From NCBI GenBank assembly GCA_964395765.1, contig CAYNCU010000016.1, positions 1 through 31,183 on the forward strand: DNA of 31,183 bases. The letters are read 5' to 3'. This DNA is from DATDPY01 sp964395765 (GTDB lineage Bacteria > Bacteroidota > Bacteroidia > Cytophagales > Cyclobacteriaceae). Positions 9,462 to 19,144 of the stretch are shown here, in pieces; the first letter of the stretch is position 1; the number at the start of each line of letters is the position of its first letter. A program made the position numbers and the translations under genes. The notes beneath the pieces were generated by a model, which was not told where the DNA came from, did no database searches, and saw only the letters and a program-made list of their open reading frames with translations.

Positions 9462-9853
9462 CTCGATCGGTTGCTGAAAAACTCGGAATCCGCGAAAACA
9501 CCAGATTGTTTGTTCAAAATAGTCCTGGGGATTATATCGGGATGATCGGAGCCGGCCATCTGAATATAAGAATATCAGATTATCCTTCTGATGAAGAAAT
9601 GGATGTAATTCATATCTTCTGTGATGATGTTCGATCACTTGAGAAAGGAATTCTTGAACATAAGAGGCATATTAAAAAAAATGGGGCCATCTGGATATCA
9701 TGGCTGAAAAAATCAGCTGGAGTTAAAACGGATATTAGCGACAATAATATTAGAAATTTTCCACTGGCCAACGGCCTGGTCGACATAAAAGTATGTTCAA
9801 TTAATGAAACCTGGTCAGCGTTGAAATTTGTATTCCGAAAAAAAAACAGATGA
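9458..9853 (+). CDS. DUF3052 family protein
   Basis: Small soluble protein of 131 aa whose function is not established. The start is the ATG at 9458, which overlaps the preceding stop as ATGA; an upstream TTG at 9428 is not needed. It begins MTRSVAEKLGIRENTRL. Its C-terminal half carries the DUF3052-like signature: a predicted strand, GAIWISWLKKSAGVKTD, then LANGLVDIKVCSINETWS and a final KFVFRK. The alpha/beta pattern with a glycine-turn before WISW resembles the end of a Rossmann-like or methyltransferase-like fold, but no cofactor loop is visible. The ATGA overlap implies translation coupled to the lipoprotein gene. The next gene starts 17 nt downstream. The family match is from pattern memory, not a search. 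Confidence 0.78.
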   Translation: MTRSVAEKLGIRENTRLFVQNSPGDYIGMIGAGHLNIRISDYPSDEEMDVIHIFCDDVRSLEKGILEHKRHIKKNGAIWISWLKKSAGVKTDISDNNIRNFPLANGLVDIKVCSINETWSALKFVFRKKNR

Positions 9854-9870
9854 AAATTTACCTTTGATAT

Positions 9871-10824
9871 ATGTTAGCCACACTTCCGGATTTTAAGGAT
9901 ATTATTTTGTCCTATAACAGGATAAAACCATGGGCCCACAAGACCCCGGTACTTACCTCTGAATTTATAAATAATTTATGTGAAAGCCGGATATTTTTTA
10001 AATGTGAGAATTTCCAGAAAGTGGGGGCCTTTAAGTTTCGCGGGGCCATGAATGCTGTACTTCAGCTCACGGATGAATTGAGAAAAAACGGCGTGGCCAC
10101 TCATTCTTCAGGAAATCATGCGCAAGCGTTGGCCCTTGCCGCCCGGTATCGCGATATCAAGGCTTATATAGTGATGCCGGAAAATGCACCACAAGTTAAA
10201 CGAAATGCCGTGCGGGATTATGGGGCTACGATTATACCTTGTAAGCCAACCCTGGAATCGAGGGAAAAAACCTTGCTGGAAGTCACCAACGATACAGGTT
10301 CAGTCTGTATTCATCCGTATAACAATTATGATGTCATCTGTGGGCAGGCTACCTGCGCCTATGAATTGCTGGAAGAAGTGAGTGATCTGGATGCTATCAT
10401 TGCTCCTGTTGGTGGCGGTGGATTGTTAAGCGGCACCTGTTTATCAGCCCACTATCTGAATGAATTCATTGAAATTTTCGGTGCTGAGCCTTCCGGAGCG
10501 CGCGATGCCTACCTATCACTCGAAAAGGGCGAAATAATACCTTCAGTGAATCCTGAAACAATTGCCGATGGCTTATTAACCTCGTTGGGTGATAAAACTT
10601 TTCCTATCCTTCATGAACATGTGCAGGGAATTATCCTCGCCGAGGATCCTGAAATCACCAATGCCATGCGTATGCTTTGGGAAAGGATGAAAATTATAGT
10701 TGAACCGTCCGGAGCGATCGGGCTAGCAGCCTTGTTACATGAAAGAGAATATTTTAAAAACCGAAAGATAGGAATAATTCTAAGCGGAGGAAATGTAGAT
10801 ATTTCTCATCTTCCCTTTCAATAA
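9871..10824 (+). CDS. Threonine dehydratase / serine racemase-like PLP enzyme
   Basis: A 317-aa fold-type II PLP enzyme without the C-terminal ACT regulatory domain of biosynthetic IlvA, so it fits the catabolic threonine ammonia-lyase, serine racemase and hydroxyaspartate ammonia-lyase group. The PLP lysine is Lys55 in GAFKFRGA. The second serine of THSSGNHAQ (Ser80) matches the re-face acid/base Ser84 of mammalian serine racemase. The PLP phosphate loop is GGGGLLSG. Glu206, Ala210 and Asp212 in GAEPSGARDAY match the divalent-metal site (Glu210/Ala214/Asp216) of eukaryotic serine racemase. It ends the polA-led plus-strand run. Substrate could be L-Thr, L/D-Ser or 3-hydroxyaspartate; the metal site favours the racemase/hydroxyaspartate branch. 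Confidence 0.87.
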   Translation: MLATLPDFKDIILSYNRIKPWAHKTPVLTSEFINNLCESRIFFKCENFQKVGAFKFRGAMNAVLQLTDELRKNGVATHSSGNHAQALALAARYRDIKAYIVMPENAPQVKRNAVRDYGATIIPCKPTLESREKTLLEVTNDTGSVCIHPYNNYDVICGQATCAYELLEEVSDLDAIIAPVGGGGLLSGTCLSAHYLNEFIEIFGAEPSGARDAYLSLEKGEIIPSVNPETIADGLLTSLGDKTFPILHEHVQGIILAEDPEITNAMRMLWERMKIIVEPSGAIGLAALLHEREYFKNRKIGIILSGGNVDISHLPFQ

Positions 10825-11018
10825 GCGCTCAAATCGACATTAAAATATTATTTTTTAAAGCGTGAAATTTGATTATTTTTAACTGCAGAAGATAAATTTT
10901 CAAATAAAGCAGTATACGGGCTTGAAAATTAATAAAAATTAAAAATAATTGTTGGATAAATTCAATTTGAAATGATAGATTTAGAATATCATTATAAGCC
11001 TTAGACTAGGAACTATTT

Positions 11019-11435
11019 ATGGGGAACCCCAAGACGAAATATAAAGCAGTTATGCTGGTGGATGACAATGAGATTGACAACCTCATAAATCAGAAAATGA
11101 TTGAAGCTGCCGATATCACAGAAACCATTTATACCCATACCGGTGCGAAGAGCGCTATTGAATTTTTAAGGAACCTGGAAAAGGTTGAACATCTGAGCGC
11201 TGAAATACTTCCTGCTGTAATCTTTCTTGATATAGATATGCCCCTGATGGATGGATTTCAGTTTCTTGAAGAATTCGACAAACTCATGGCCAATACCAAG
11301 GAGAAGTGTAAAATTGTAATGCTCACATCCTCCATCAACCCGAGGGATGTAGCTAAATCGAAAGGCTATATCTACGTGAAGAAATACATTAATAAGCCCT
11401 TATCGCAGGAAAATCTCGAAAACCTGAATTTATAA
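11019..11435 (+). CDS. Single-domain response regulator (CheY-like)
   Basis: Cytosolic receiver of 138 aa with no output domain. The acidic pair is Asp15-Asp16 in LVDDNEIDN, the phospho-acceptor Asp71 in FLDIDMPLMDG, the switch Thr103 in MLTSS, Tyr123 and the conserved Lys126 in YINKPL. All key residues are present, so phosphorylation should work. Such proteins either act by protein contact or relay phosphate between kinases. The VDDNEIDN start and the long loop before the phosphorylated strand are typical of receivers that stand alone in Bacteroidota. It is preceded by 194 bp of AT-rich sequence, so it probably has its own promoter. No kinase is adjacent; the only kinase in the window ends 8.2 kb upstream. 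Its stop lies one base from the stop of the convergent gene. Confidence 0.92.
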   Translation: MGNPKTKYKAVMLVDDNEIDNLINQKMIEAADITETIYTHTGAKSAIEFLRNLEKVEHLSAEILPAVIFLDIDMPLMDGFQFLEEFDKLMANTKEKCKIVMLTSSINPRDVAKSKGYIYVKKYINKPLSQENLENLNL

Positions 11436-11436
11436 A

Positions 11437-12885
11437 TCAGTTAGCGGCGAGCTGCCCGATCAGTTTATCATCCAGATTTATTAGTAAGGTAGGTGTAAAC
11501 GGCACAAAGGGATAAAGTTTAATTTTTTCAGCTAACGATTTGATTTTTATGTACTTATCCTTTTGCGAGTTGCTCACACTTATCTTCAGGATCTTAGTAT
11601 ATAAATACAAGTGCTCACAGTTTTTCTTTCCGATCAAACGGATTTGTCGCTGGATACTATTCATCGACTGCTGGAAAAGATCAACTTCGCCGGTCAGGCA
11701 ATAAATAAGTGAAAGCAGGATCTTGATTTCAAGCTGTGCATACGGATACCTTTTAAAGCTTACCTCATTAAGCAACTGATTGAGCCAATGAGCCGCTTCT
11801 TCATATTTTTTAGCATAATAACAGGCAAGGGCCCGATACGTAACATAAATTAAATGATTGGGAACATCATTAATATCGCTTTCAAAATCAGCAAATAATT
11901 CCTTATCCTCTGCATAGATCTGGTCTTCCGTTTCCATCCGTAAATGCCGGATAATTTTTGAAATCAGAAACTGGCTGGGAAAAGTATATAAACTGTAATT
12001 GGTGATTAACGTGGAAATGGATTCATTTACGGAACCATAGTATTCCTCCGCCTTACGGTAAACCTTATAATGATTATAATATTCCAGCTTTAAAAATTCA
12101 AAGACAGTCTGCAGATGGTAATATAGTGAATCAAGTTGATAGGAAAGGATTACTTTTTCAACTTTATCAATGATGTCTTCAATCGGGTCCAGCTCCATCT
12201 CAAGCTTTTCATCTTTGTTTACAAAAAGTCGGTGAAAAATATTGATCAGGCTCTGGTAAACAAATAACCGGTGCGATTCATATAAGGAACAGACATTGTT
12301 GATTTCCTTATTTAAAACGATTAATTCAAGGTCGGACCGTTCGACTACGCCCGTAAGAACGTAATTTCCATATTTTTTAAAATAATCGGCCAAAAGATCT
12401 TCAGCCTTGTCAACAGCAAGGGTATAAGCGACGTGCTTGTTATAATTCTGAGAATAATTGAAATAATCGGCAGCATGGATATGAAATTTTTTCAACAGCT
12501 TATATACAATCGCCAGTTCATTGGAAAGATCGTAATCCAACAATTCCTTTTCAAGCTTTTTCAGGGTGGCGATCGCAATAGCTTTCTTCTTGGTAAAAAT
12601 AATTTCATTGATATTGGCAACCTTTTTCAGGATATCGGCCCGGGGGTTTTCCATTTGCTGCAAAAGATACTCTTCAATTTTTTGATTTAACCTTGAACGA
12701 AGAGTATAATATGCATTTGAGTTTACCTCCAATTCCTCCATAATTTTTGTATCGGAAAGATGCTTTTCTCGCATTAACTTTAAAAGCATTGCGGATTTTT
12801 CAGCATTCGTTTCCTGGAGGGACTGATAAATTGAATTAAATTCTTCCTGGGATAACTGTTTTACTATGTATTTCAGTTTTGCCAT
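11437..12885 (-). CDS. Uncharacterised 482-aa helical protein, TPR-like
   Basis: I do not recognise a characterised family. The protein is soluble, rich in Leu, Tyr, Lys and Glu, and predicted almost wholly helical, without signal peptide or membrane segment. Residues about 12-75 (EEFNSIYQSL to LNQKIEEYLL) could form a helix-turn-helix-like bundle, with DTKIMEELEVNSNAYYTLRS as the most HTH-like piece. The rest has degenerate TPR-like helix pairs, for example YRALACYYAKKYEEAAHWL and IKILLSLIYCLTGEVDLFQ. An N-terminal HTH plus helical repeats would suit a regulator or scaffold, but this is inference. It converges on the response regulator with a single base between stops. A hairpin palindrome (12959-12986) lies about 75 nt upstream of its ATG. 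Confidence 0.85.
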   Translation of the reverse strand: MAKLKYIVKQLSQEEFNSIYQSLQETNAEKSAMLLKLMREKHLSDTKIMEELEVNSNAYYTLRSRLNQKIEEYLLQQMENPRADILKKVANINEIIFTKKKAIAIATLKKLEKELLDYDLSNELAIVYKLLKKFHIHAADYFNYSQNYNKHVAYTLAVDKAEDLLADYFKKYGNYVLTGVVERSDLELIVLNKEINNVCSLYESHRLFVYQSLINIFHRLFVNKDEKLEMELDPIEDIIDKVEKVILSYQLDSLYYHLQTVFEFLKLEYYNHYKVYRKAEEYYGSVNESISTLITNYSLYTFPSQFLISKIIRHLRMETEDQIYAEDKELFADFESDINDVPNHLIYVTYRALACYYAKKYEEAAHWLNQLLNEVSFKRYPYAQLEIKILLSLIYCLTGEVDLFQQSMNSIQRQIRLIGKKNCEHLYLYTKILKISVSNSQKDKYIKIKSLAEKIKLYPFVPFTPTLLINLDDKLIGQLAAN

Positions 12886-12958
12886 GCATTCATTAACCGA
12901 AAATATAAATGTTTAAACACGGATAAAAATTGATATGAACACTCTAAAAGTAATATTT

Positions 12959-12986
12959 TTCATTGAAATAATATAATTTCAATGAA
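12959..12986. repeat. Perfect 11-bp inverted repeat, 6-nt loop
   Basis: TTCATTGAAAT (12959-12969) is repeated in inverse at 12976-12986, separated by AATATA. It lies in the 159-bp spacer between the end of gltD and the start of the 482-aa gene, both on the minus strand. No uninterrupted T-run follows on either strand, so it is not a standard intrinsic terminator. It could be a weak terminator for gltBD, an RNA-stabilising hairpin at the 3' end of that mRNA, or an operator for the next gene. Confidence 0.6.
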
Positions 12987-13044
12987 CCTGTGATTAAAAA
13001 GTCATAAAGAATTCGGGCAAACGGGCTTAAAATGACAAGTAAAA

Positions 13045-14514
13045 TCAGGCGATCGTGAGCAACGATGAATCTTTACCTTCGAGCAGGCTGTCATGCATGA
13101 GAAATTTATCAGCCTGACGCGCAGCTTCCCTTCCTTCCGATATAGCCCAGACAACCAGAGATTGGCCGCGTCGCATATCGCCGGCGGCAAATACCTTTTC
13201 AAGATTGGTCTGGTAATTATTATCTTTTACATTGCCGCGTTCGTCAAGGCCAACATTTAATTGGCTTAAAACACCGTCATGTTCAGGATGCTTGAATCCG
13301 ATAGCCAGCAAAGCCAGATCGCAGGGAAGTTCTCTTTCGGTTCCCGGGATTTCCTTAAATTTCAATTTTCCGCTTTTCGGGTCTGTTATCCATTCGATTT
13401 CCACAATCGACAGGCCCTTTACATTATTGTTCTCATCGCCAATGAATGATTTAGTAAGGATAGACCACTGGCGTTCACATCCCTCATCATGGGATGAGGA
13501 AGAACGCAAAATCATAGGCCATTGCGGCCATGGATTTTCGGGGCTTCGTTCTAACGGTGGTTTCGGTAATAATTCTATCTGAGTTACCGATGTTGCATGA
13601 TGCCGGTTTGAAGTACCTACACAGTCCGATCCTGTATCCCCGCCACCGATAACAATAACGTGTTTGTTGGCCGCAAGAATTTCATCTTTTTTCATGAATT
13701 TATCCCCGGCAATTCTTTTATTCTGTTGCCTTAAAAAGTCCATGGCAAAATGAATACCATTCAATTCTCTTCCTTGAATTAAAAGATCCCGGGGCTCGGT
13801 AGAGCCACCGCATAAAATAACTGCATCAAAATTTTCAAGCAGGTCTTTCGCATTTACATTTTTACCGACTTCGGAATTGGTTTTAAAAACAATTCCTTCT
13901 TCTTCCATCAGTTTTAATCTTCTTTCGAGAACTTTTTTATCCAGCTTAAAATCAGGAATTCCATAGCGCAGTAATCCGCCGATACGATCATCCCGTTCAA
14001 ATACTGTCACCCAATGACCTGCCTTGTTCAGTTGCGCTGCGGCGGCAAGACCGGCCGGACCCGAGCCAACTACTGCGACTTTTTTTCCTGTCCTCAATTT
14101 TGGTAACTGGGGTTTAATGATTCCCAGTTCGAAAGCTTTTTCTATAATTGCCTGTTCAATATGTTCAATGGTAACCGGTGGCTTATTAATTCCTAAAACA
14201 CAAGAAGATTCGCATGGGGCAGGGCATATCCTTCCGGTAAATTCGGGGAAATTATTGGTTGAATCCAAAATACTGTAAGCCCTTTCCCAATCTTCGCGAT
14301 AAACAGCATCATTGAATTCAGGAATATTATTTCCCAGTGGACAACCGCTATGACAGAACGGAATCCCGCAATCCATGCATCGAGCGGCCTGTTTCAGTGT
14401 TTTTTCTGAACTGTGTTCAATATATAATTCCTGATAATCTTTAATTCTTTCTTTTGGATCCCGGAGCTTTGGCAGCTCTCTTTGAAATTCCAGAAATCCT
14501 GTTGGTTTGCCCAT
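13045..14514 (-). CDS. gltD: Glutamate synthase small (beta) subunit
   Basis: NADPH-oxidising flavoprotein subunit of GOGAT, 489 aa. It passes electrons from NADPH through FAD and 4Fe-4S clusters to GltB for reductive synthesis of two glutamates from glutamine and 2-oxoglutarate. The N-terminal cluster domain has Cys46, Cys49, Cys54 and Cys58 (CMDCGIPFCHSGCPLG), plus Cys97, Cys101 and Cys105 (CPAPCESSC). The FAD loop is VVGSGPAGLA (about 148-157), the NADPH loop VIGGGDTGSDC, and the C-terminal FAD motif FAAGDMRRGQSLVVWAI. The ATG at 14512-14514 gives MGKPTGFLEF, the usual GltD beginning. It lies 13 nt downstream of the gltB stop, so both are surely one transcript. All expected motifs are present and length is normal. 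Confidence 0.97.
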   Translation of the reverse strand: MGKPTGFLEFQRELPKLRDPKERIKDYQELYIEHSSEKTLKQAARCMDCGIPFCHSGCPLGNNIPEFNDAVYREDWERAYSILDSTNNFPEFTGRICPAPCESSCVLGINKPPVTIEHIEQAIIEKAFELGIIKPQLPKLRTGKKVAVVGSGPAGLAAAAQLNKAGHWVTVFERDDRIGGLLRYGIPDFKLDKKVLERRLKLMEEEGIVFKTNSEVGKNVNAKDLLENFDAVILCGGSTEPRDLLIQGRELNGIHFAMDFLRQQNKRIAGDKFMKKDEILAANKHVIVIGGGDTGSDCVGTSNRHHATSVTQIELLPKPPLERSPENPWPQWPMILRSSSSHDEGCERQWSILTKSFIGDENNNVKGLSIVEIEWITDPKSGKLKFKEIPGTERELPCDLALLAIGFKHPEHDGVLSQLNVGLDERGNVKDNNYQTNLEKVFAAGDMRRGQSLVVWAISEGREAARQADKFLMHDSLLEGKDSSLLTIA

Positions 14515-14527
14515 GTGATTTTACTGT

Positions 14528-17500
14528 TTATGCTGTAACCTGTTCTTTGATTTTATTTTTTAGCAGTACTGCCTTATAATCTCTCGGCATGACTTTCTTG
14601 AAATACAAAATAGCATTTTCAAATTCTCCGAGAAGTCTTTCAGCTACTGCACTGTTGGTATATTTATGATGATTATTGATCAACGTTTTTATTCTCTTAA
14701 TGTCCTCTTCTTCCAAAGGATCAAAATCTACCATTTCCATGTTACAATTTAGAGGAAGTTTATTTTCGGGATCATAAACGTAGGCCACGCCTCCACTCAT
14801 TCCCGCTGCAAAATTCCTTCCCGTTGGTCCAAGTACAACCGTGTAGCCTCCGGTCATATATTCGCATCCATGATCTCCTACGCCTTCAACTACGGCCGTT
14901 ACCCCGGAATTCCTGACACAGAATCGTTCACCGGCCAGCCCGTTTATATAAGCCTCCCCTGAGGTAGCTCCGTAAAAAGCAACATTTCCAATTATGATAT
15001 TCTCGGCAGGGTTGAATTTTGCAAGCCGGTCAGGATAAACGATTACTTGGGCACCGGAAAGGCCTTTACAGAAATAATCATTGGCTTCGCCTTCCAGTTC
15101 AAAGCGGATCCCTTTAGTGCTGAAAGCAGCAAAGCTTTGTCCGGCGGAGCCTCTGAACCTGAAATGAATGGTTCCATCGGGCAATCCTTTGGAGCCAAAC
15201 TTATTGGAAATTTCATAAGAAAGCATGGCACCCACGGCCCGGTCGGTATTTACAATTGAAAATTCCTTGTATACCGGTTCAAATTTTTCAAGCGCAGGGG
15301 TAGCGGTTTCAATTAATTTCCAGTCGAGAATATCATGAATAAGGTGTTCCTGTTCCCGTTGTTTGTAAAGACCGGCATGTGGCATTGATTTTTCCTTATA
15401 AATAACCGGTGATAGATCGAGTGTCTGAAGCTTCCAGAAATCAAGGTCTTCGCGAACTGTCAGAACGTCAGCCTGGCCCACCATTTCATTTACAGTCCGG
15501 AATCCCAGAAACGCCATAATCTCGCGAAGTTCTTCGGCAATAAAATTCAGGTAATTGATCAAATATTGAGGATCCCCGTTAAATAATTTCCTTAATTCCG
15601 GATTCTGTGTGGCTACCCCTACCGGGCAGGTATTCATATGGCACTTTCTCATAAGAATACATCCCTGTGTGACCAGGGCGGCTGTAGAAATTCCCCATTC
15701 TTCGGCACCCAGCAGTGTGGCAACGGCAACATCCCTGCCTGTCCTGATCTGCCCATCCGTTTGAAGAACAATTCGACTTCTCAGGTCGTTTTTAACAAGG
15801 GTTTGATGTGCTTCTGCCAATCCCAGTTCCCAGGGAAGCCCTGCATGACGTATAGAGCTCATGGGAGAAGCCCCGGTGCCCCCATCGTATCCGGCAATAA
15901 GAATTACATCAGCCTTTCCCTTGGCGACTCCGGCGGCAATTGTTCCTACGCCCGTTTCCGAAACCAGCTTAACACTGATACGGGCATTCCGGTTCGCATT
16001 TTTAAGATCGAAAATCAATTGAGCCAGGTCTTCAATGGAATAGATATCGTGGTGCGGAGGAGGCGATATAAGGCCAACACCAGGGGTGGAATGCCTTACC
16101 CTTCCTATCCAATCATCCACCTTGTGCCCGGGTAACTGTCCACCTTCTCCCGGTTTAGCACCCTGGGCAATTTTAATCTGCAATTCCTCGGCATTTGCCA
16201 GGTAGTTGCTGGTAACCCCGAAACGCCCGGAAGCTACCTGTTTTATGGCCGATCTTTCCCAGTCGCCATTGGGTTTTCTTTCAAACCGGATTTCATCCTC
16301 TCCACCTTCACCGGTATTGCTTTTAGCCCCAATCCTATTCATGGCTATGGCCAGAGTAGAATGCGCTTCATGAGAAATGGAGCCGAATGACATGGCGCCC
16401 GTGGCAAACCGTTTCAGTATATCTTCCCTGGGCTCCACCTCCTCAATCGGTATCGGTTTCCTTTCCTTGAATTTTAAAAGGCTTCTGAGTGTAATATTTA
16501 ATTCCGATTGTTCATTGATCTTATCGGCAAATTTTTTGTATACGTTATAATCATTATTTTGTGATGCATGTTGAAGAAGCTCAATGGTTTCCGGGTTAAA
16601 TAAATGAGCTTCCCCACGTCGCTTCCACTGATAAATCCCTCCTTCACCAAGCGGCTTAACCTCCACACCCTTTCCGGGATAAGCCAGTTTATGTTTTACC
16701 AGAGCTTCCCGGGCTAGGTCGTCAAAATCAAGTCCTTCAATCCTGGAAACAGTTCCTGTAAAGCACCAGTTCATCACATGTGAACTCAAACCGACCGCTT
16801 CGAATATTTGTGCACCATGGTAGGACTGGAAGGTTGAGATGCCCATTTTGGAAAAAATCTTTAACAAGCCATTGTTAATGGCTTTTATATAATGGTCGAA
16901 AGCCTCTTCTCTTGAAATTTCCCTGCTAACCAGTTTGCTTTTGCGCACTTCATCGATGGTTTCAAAGGCCATATACGGATTTATTGCCCCGGCGCCGAAA
17001 CCGATTAAAGTTGCGAAATGATGGGTTTCCCATACATCACCGGCTTCAACGAGTAAACCAGCCCTGACGCGTCGTCCGTTTTTAACAAGATGCTGATGGA
17101 TGGCCCCAACGGCAAGAAGCGAAGGAATCGGTGCGCGGTCCTCATTGATTTCACGGTCAGAAAGTAAAAGAATGTTTGCCCCGTCATGGATAATTGCACG
17201 ATCGGCATCATCACAAATTTTCCGTAAAGCCTTTTCCAGGGTTCCGTTTTCATTGGACGCCTCGAAGGTAATATCAATTGTAGTTACCCTGAAGTTGGTA
17301 TGTTTTATACTTCTTATCTTTTCGAGTTCAGCGTTGGAAACAACAGGCTGCGGAAGATATAATTGTTTTACATGCAATGGCGTCTCAGAGAAAATATTCC
17401 ACGTTCGTCCAAGACTTGTAAACAACGACATTACTATCTTTTCACGGATGGAATCGATCGGTGGATTACTCACCTGGGCAAATAATTGTTTGAAATAAGT

Positions 17501-19068
17501 TGAAACATGCTGACTGTGCTTAGACAAAACGGCAAGAGGAGTATCCATTCCCATAGAACCAATCGGTTCCTTACCGGTTTCGATCATCGGCGTCAGTATT
17601 GCACGAAGATCTTCATTACTGTAGCCGAATGCCTGCTGACGTCTTTGTAGTGTCTCAGATTCAAATTTATATTTTGGATTACTTTCTTCGGGTATATCCT
17701 CAATAGAGATCTCATTGTATTTGATCCATTCACCGTAAGGCTTGCGATCGATCAACTTCTGTTTCACTTCTTCGTCACTCACGATCCTTCCCTTTTCGAG
17801 GTCGGCAATGAACATTCTACCGGGCTGTAGCCTGCCTTTTAAAACAACCTTAGACTGATCCACAGGCAGAGCACCGGCTTCTGAAGACATGATTACCGTA
17901 CCATCTTCGAGAAGACAGTATCTTGAAGGTCTTAGCCCGTTTCGGTCAAGCGTTGCGCCGACTATTTTTCCATCGGTGAAACAGATGGAGGCCGGGCCAT
18001 CCCAGGGCTCCATCATTGAAGCATGATACTGATAAAATTCCTTTCGTCTGGCATCCATTTCATTATGTCCCTGCCAGGCTTCCGGTATCAGAAGCNNNNN
18101 NNNNNCAGAAGCATCATTACATGCGGCAATGACCGGCCCCCCATCACAAGTAGTTCAATTACCGAATCGAGGTTTGCCGAGTCCGAATGAGTAAAATCAC
18201 AGACCGGCAGGATCATTTGAATTTCCTCACGGGTAAAAAGAGTGGATTCAAGCAATGTTTGGTTGGATAACATCCAGTTTACATTTCCCTTGATGGTATT
18301 GATTTCACCGTTATGGGCAATAAATCTGAACGGTTGCGCCAGTTTCCAGTTGGGAAAGGTGTTGGTTGAAAACCTTGAATGAATCAGCGCGAAGGCGGAT
18401 TTTACCTTAGGGTCATAAAGGTCAGGAAAATAAGACTGAAGCTGGTAGGTGATCAGCTGTCCTTTATAAGCAATTGTTTTACAGGATAGTGTGGGAATAT
18501 AGAAATACCCTCCATTTTCCTTTACGGATTGACTGACCGTATGAGTGGTATATCTTCGGAGTATATACAGTTTTCTTTCAAAAACTTCCGGATCGTCCGC
18601 GAACTTTGGATGGGTAACAAATACCTGTTCCATATATGGTTCCTGGGACAATGCGGTTTTACCGACTCCCAATGGATTCACAGGTACCTTCCGGTAACCC
18701 AGCAATTCGAATCCCAGTTTCCGGATATTAAGATTTAATATAGTCTTGCATTCTTCCTGGGCAACCGGATTCTTTGGAAAGAAAACCATTCCAACACCGT
18801 ACCGTCCTTTTTCGGGAAGAGTCATTCCCAGCTTGTTACATTCCTTAACAAAAAATTCATGGGGGATTTGTAGTAATATTCCGGCGCCATCACCGGTTTC
18901 GGGTTCGCATCCACAACCGCCACGATGTTCCATATTATGAAGCATGGTTAAAGCGTCGGATACCAGTTTATGGGTTCTTTTAAACTTGAGATTGGCGATA
19001 AAACCGATACCACAGGAATCGTGTTCCATCTCAGGAATGTAGAGGCTTTTATTCTGTTCTTTCTGCAT
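14528..19068 (-). CDS. gltB: Glutamate synthase large (alpha) subunit, interrupted by an assembly gap
   Basis: Large GOGAT subunit: glutamine amidotransferase that channels ammonia to the FMN site. The frame is broken only by 10 N at 18096-18105. The flanks end and restart with the same 7 bases, GCTTCTG. Collapsing one copy and the N gives HVMMLLIPEAWQGHNE, the expected conserved join, and a 1507-aa protein of normal length. The nucleophile is Cys19 in HDSCGIGF after a short propeptide that is normally removed. The 3Fe-4S cysteines are 1131, 1137 and 1142 (CILMRKCHMNTC). FMN and 2-oxoglutarate regions (KPGEGGQLPG, GYDGGTGASP) and the GXGXG beta-helix domain complete it. Start MQKEQNKSLYIPEMEHD is from the ATG at 19066-19068. 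It is first in the gltBD operon, behind a 275-bp spacer. The gene is almost certainly intact in the organism. Confidence 0.97.
18096..18105. other. Assembly gap (10 N) with overlapping ends
   Basis: Ten N inside gltB. Plus-strand bases 18089-18095 (CAGAAGC) recur immediately after the gap at 18106-18112. Treating these as one overlap and deleting 17 positions (18089-18105) restores a continuous gltB frame with the conserved MLLIPEAWQ segment and no missing residue. The gap therefore looks like two contigs that were joined by a spacer instead of merged. Confidence 0.95.
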
Positions 19069-19144
19069 TTTTATTACAAAATTTTTAAAATACCCGGGAG
19101 AAATCAGACCTTGAAAAATAAAATGATAATTTTATAGGTAAACT

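Noticed and set aside
10825..11018. Promoter with TTTG-like boxes ahead of the response regulator
   Set aside because: A sequence near TANNTTTG was seen (TCAATTTG), but the second base and spacing do not fit, so no promoter is called.
15638..16135. 165-codon open frame on the plus strand inside gltB
   Set aside because: It is antisense to conserved GltB coding sequence and has no recognisable protein features.
14528..19068. gltB as two genes or a frameshifted pseudogene
   Set aside because: The break coincides exactly with the N-run, and a 7-base overlap of its flanks restores the conserved reading frame.
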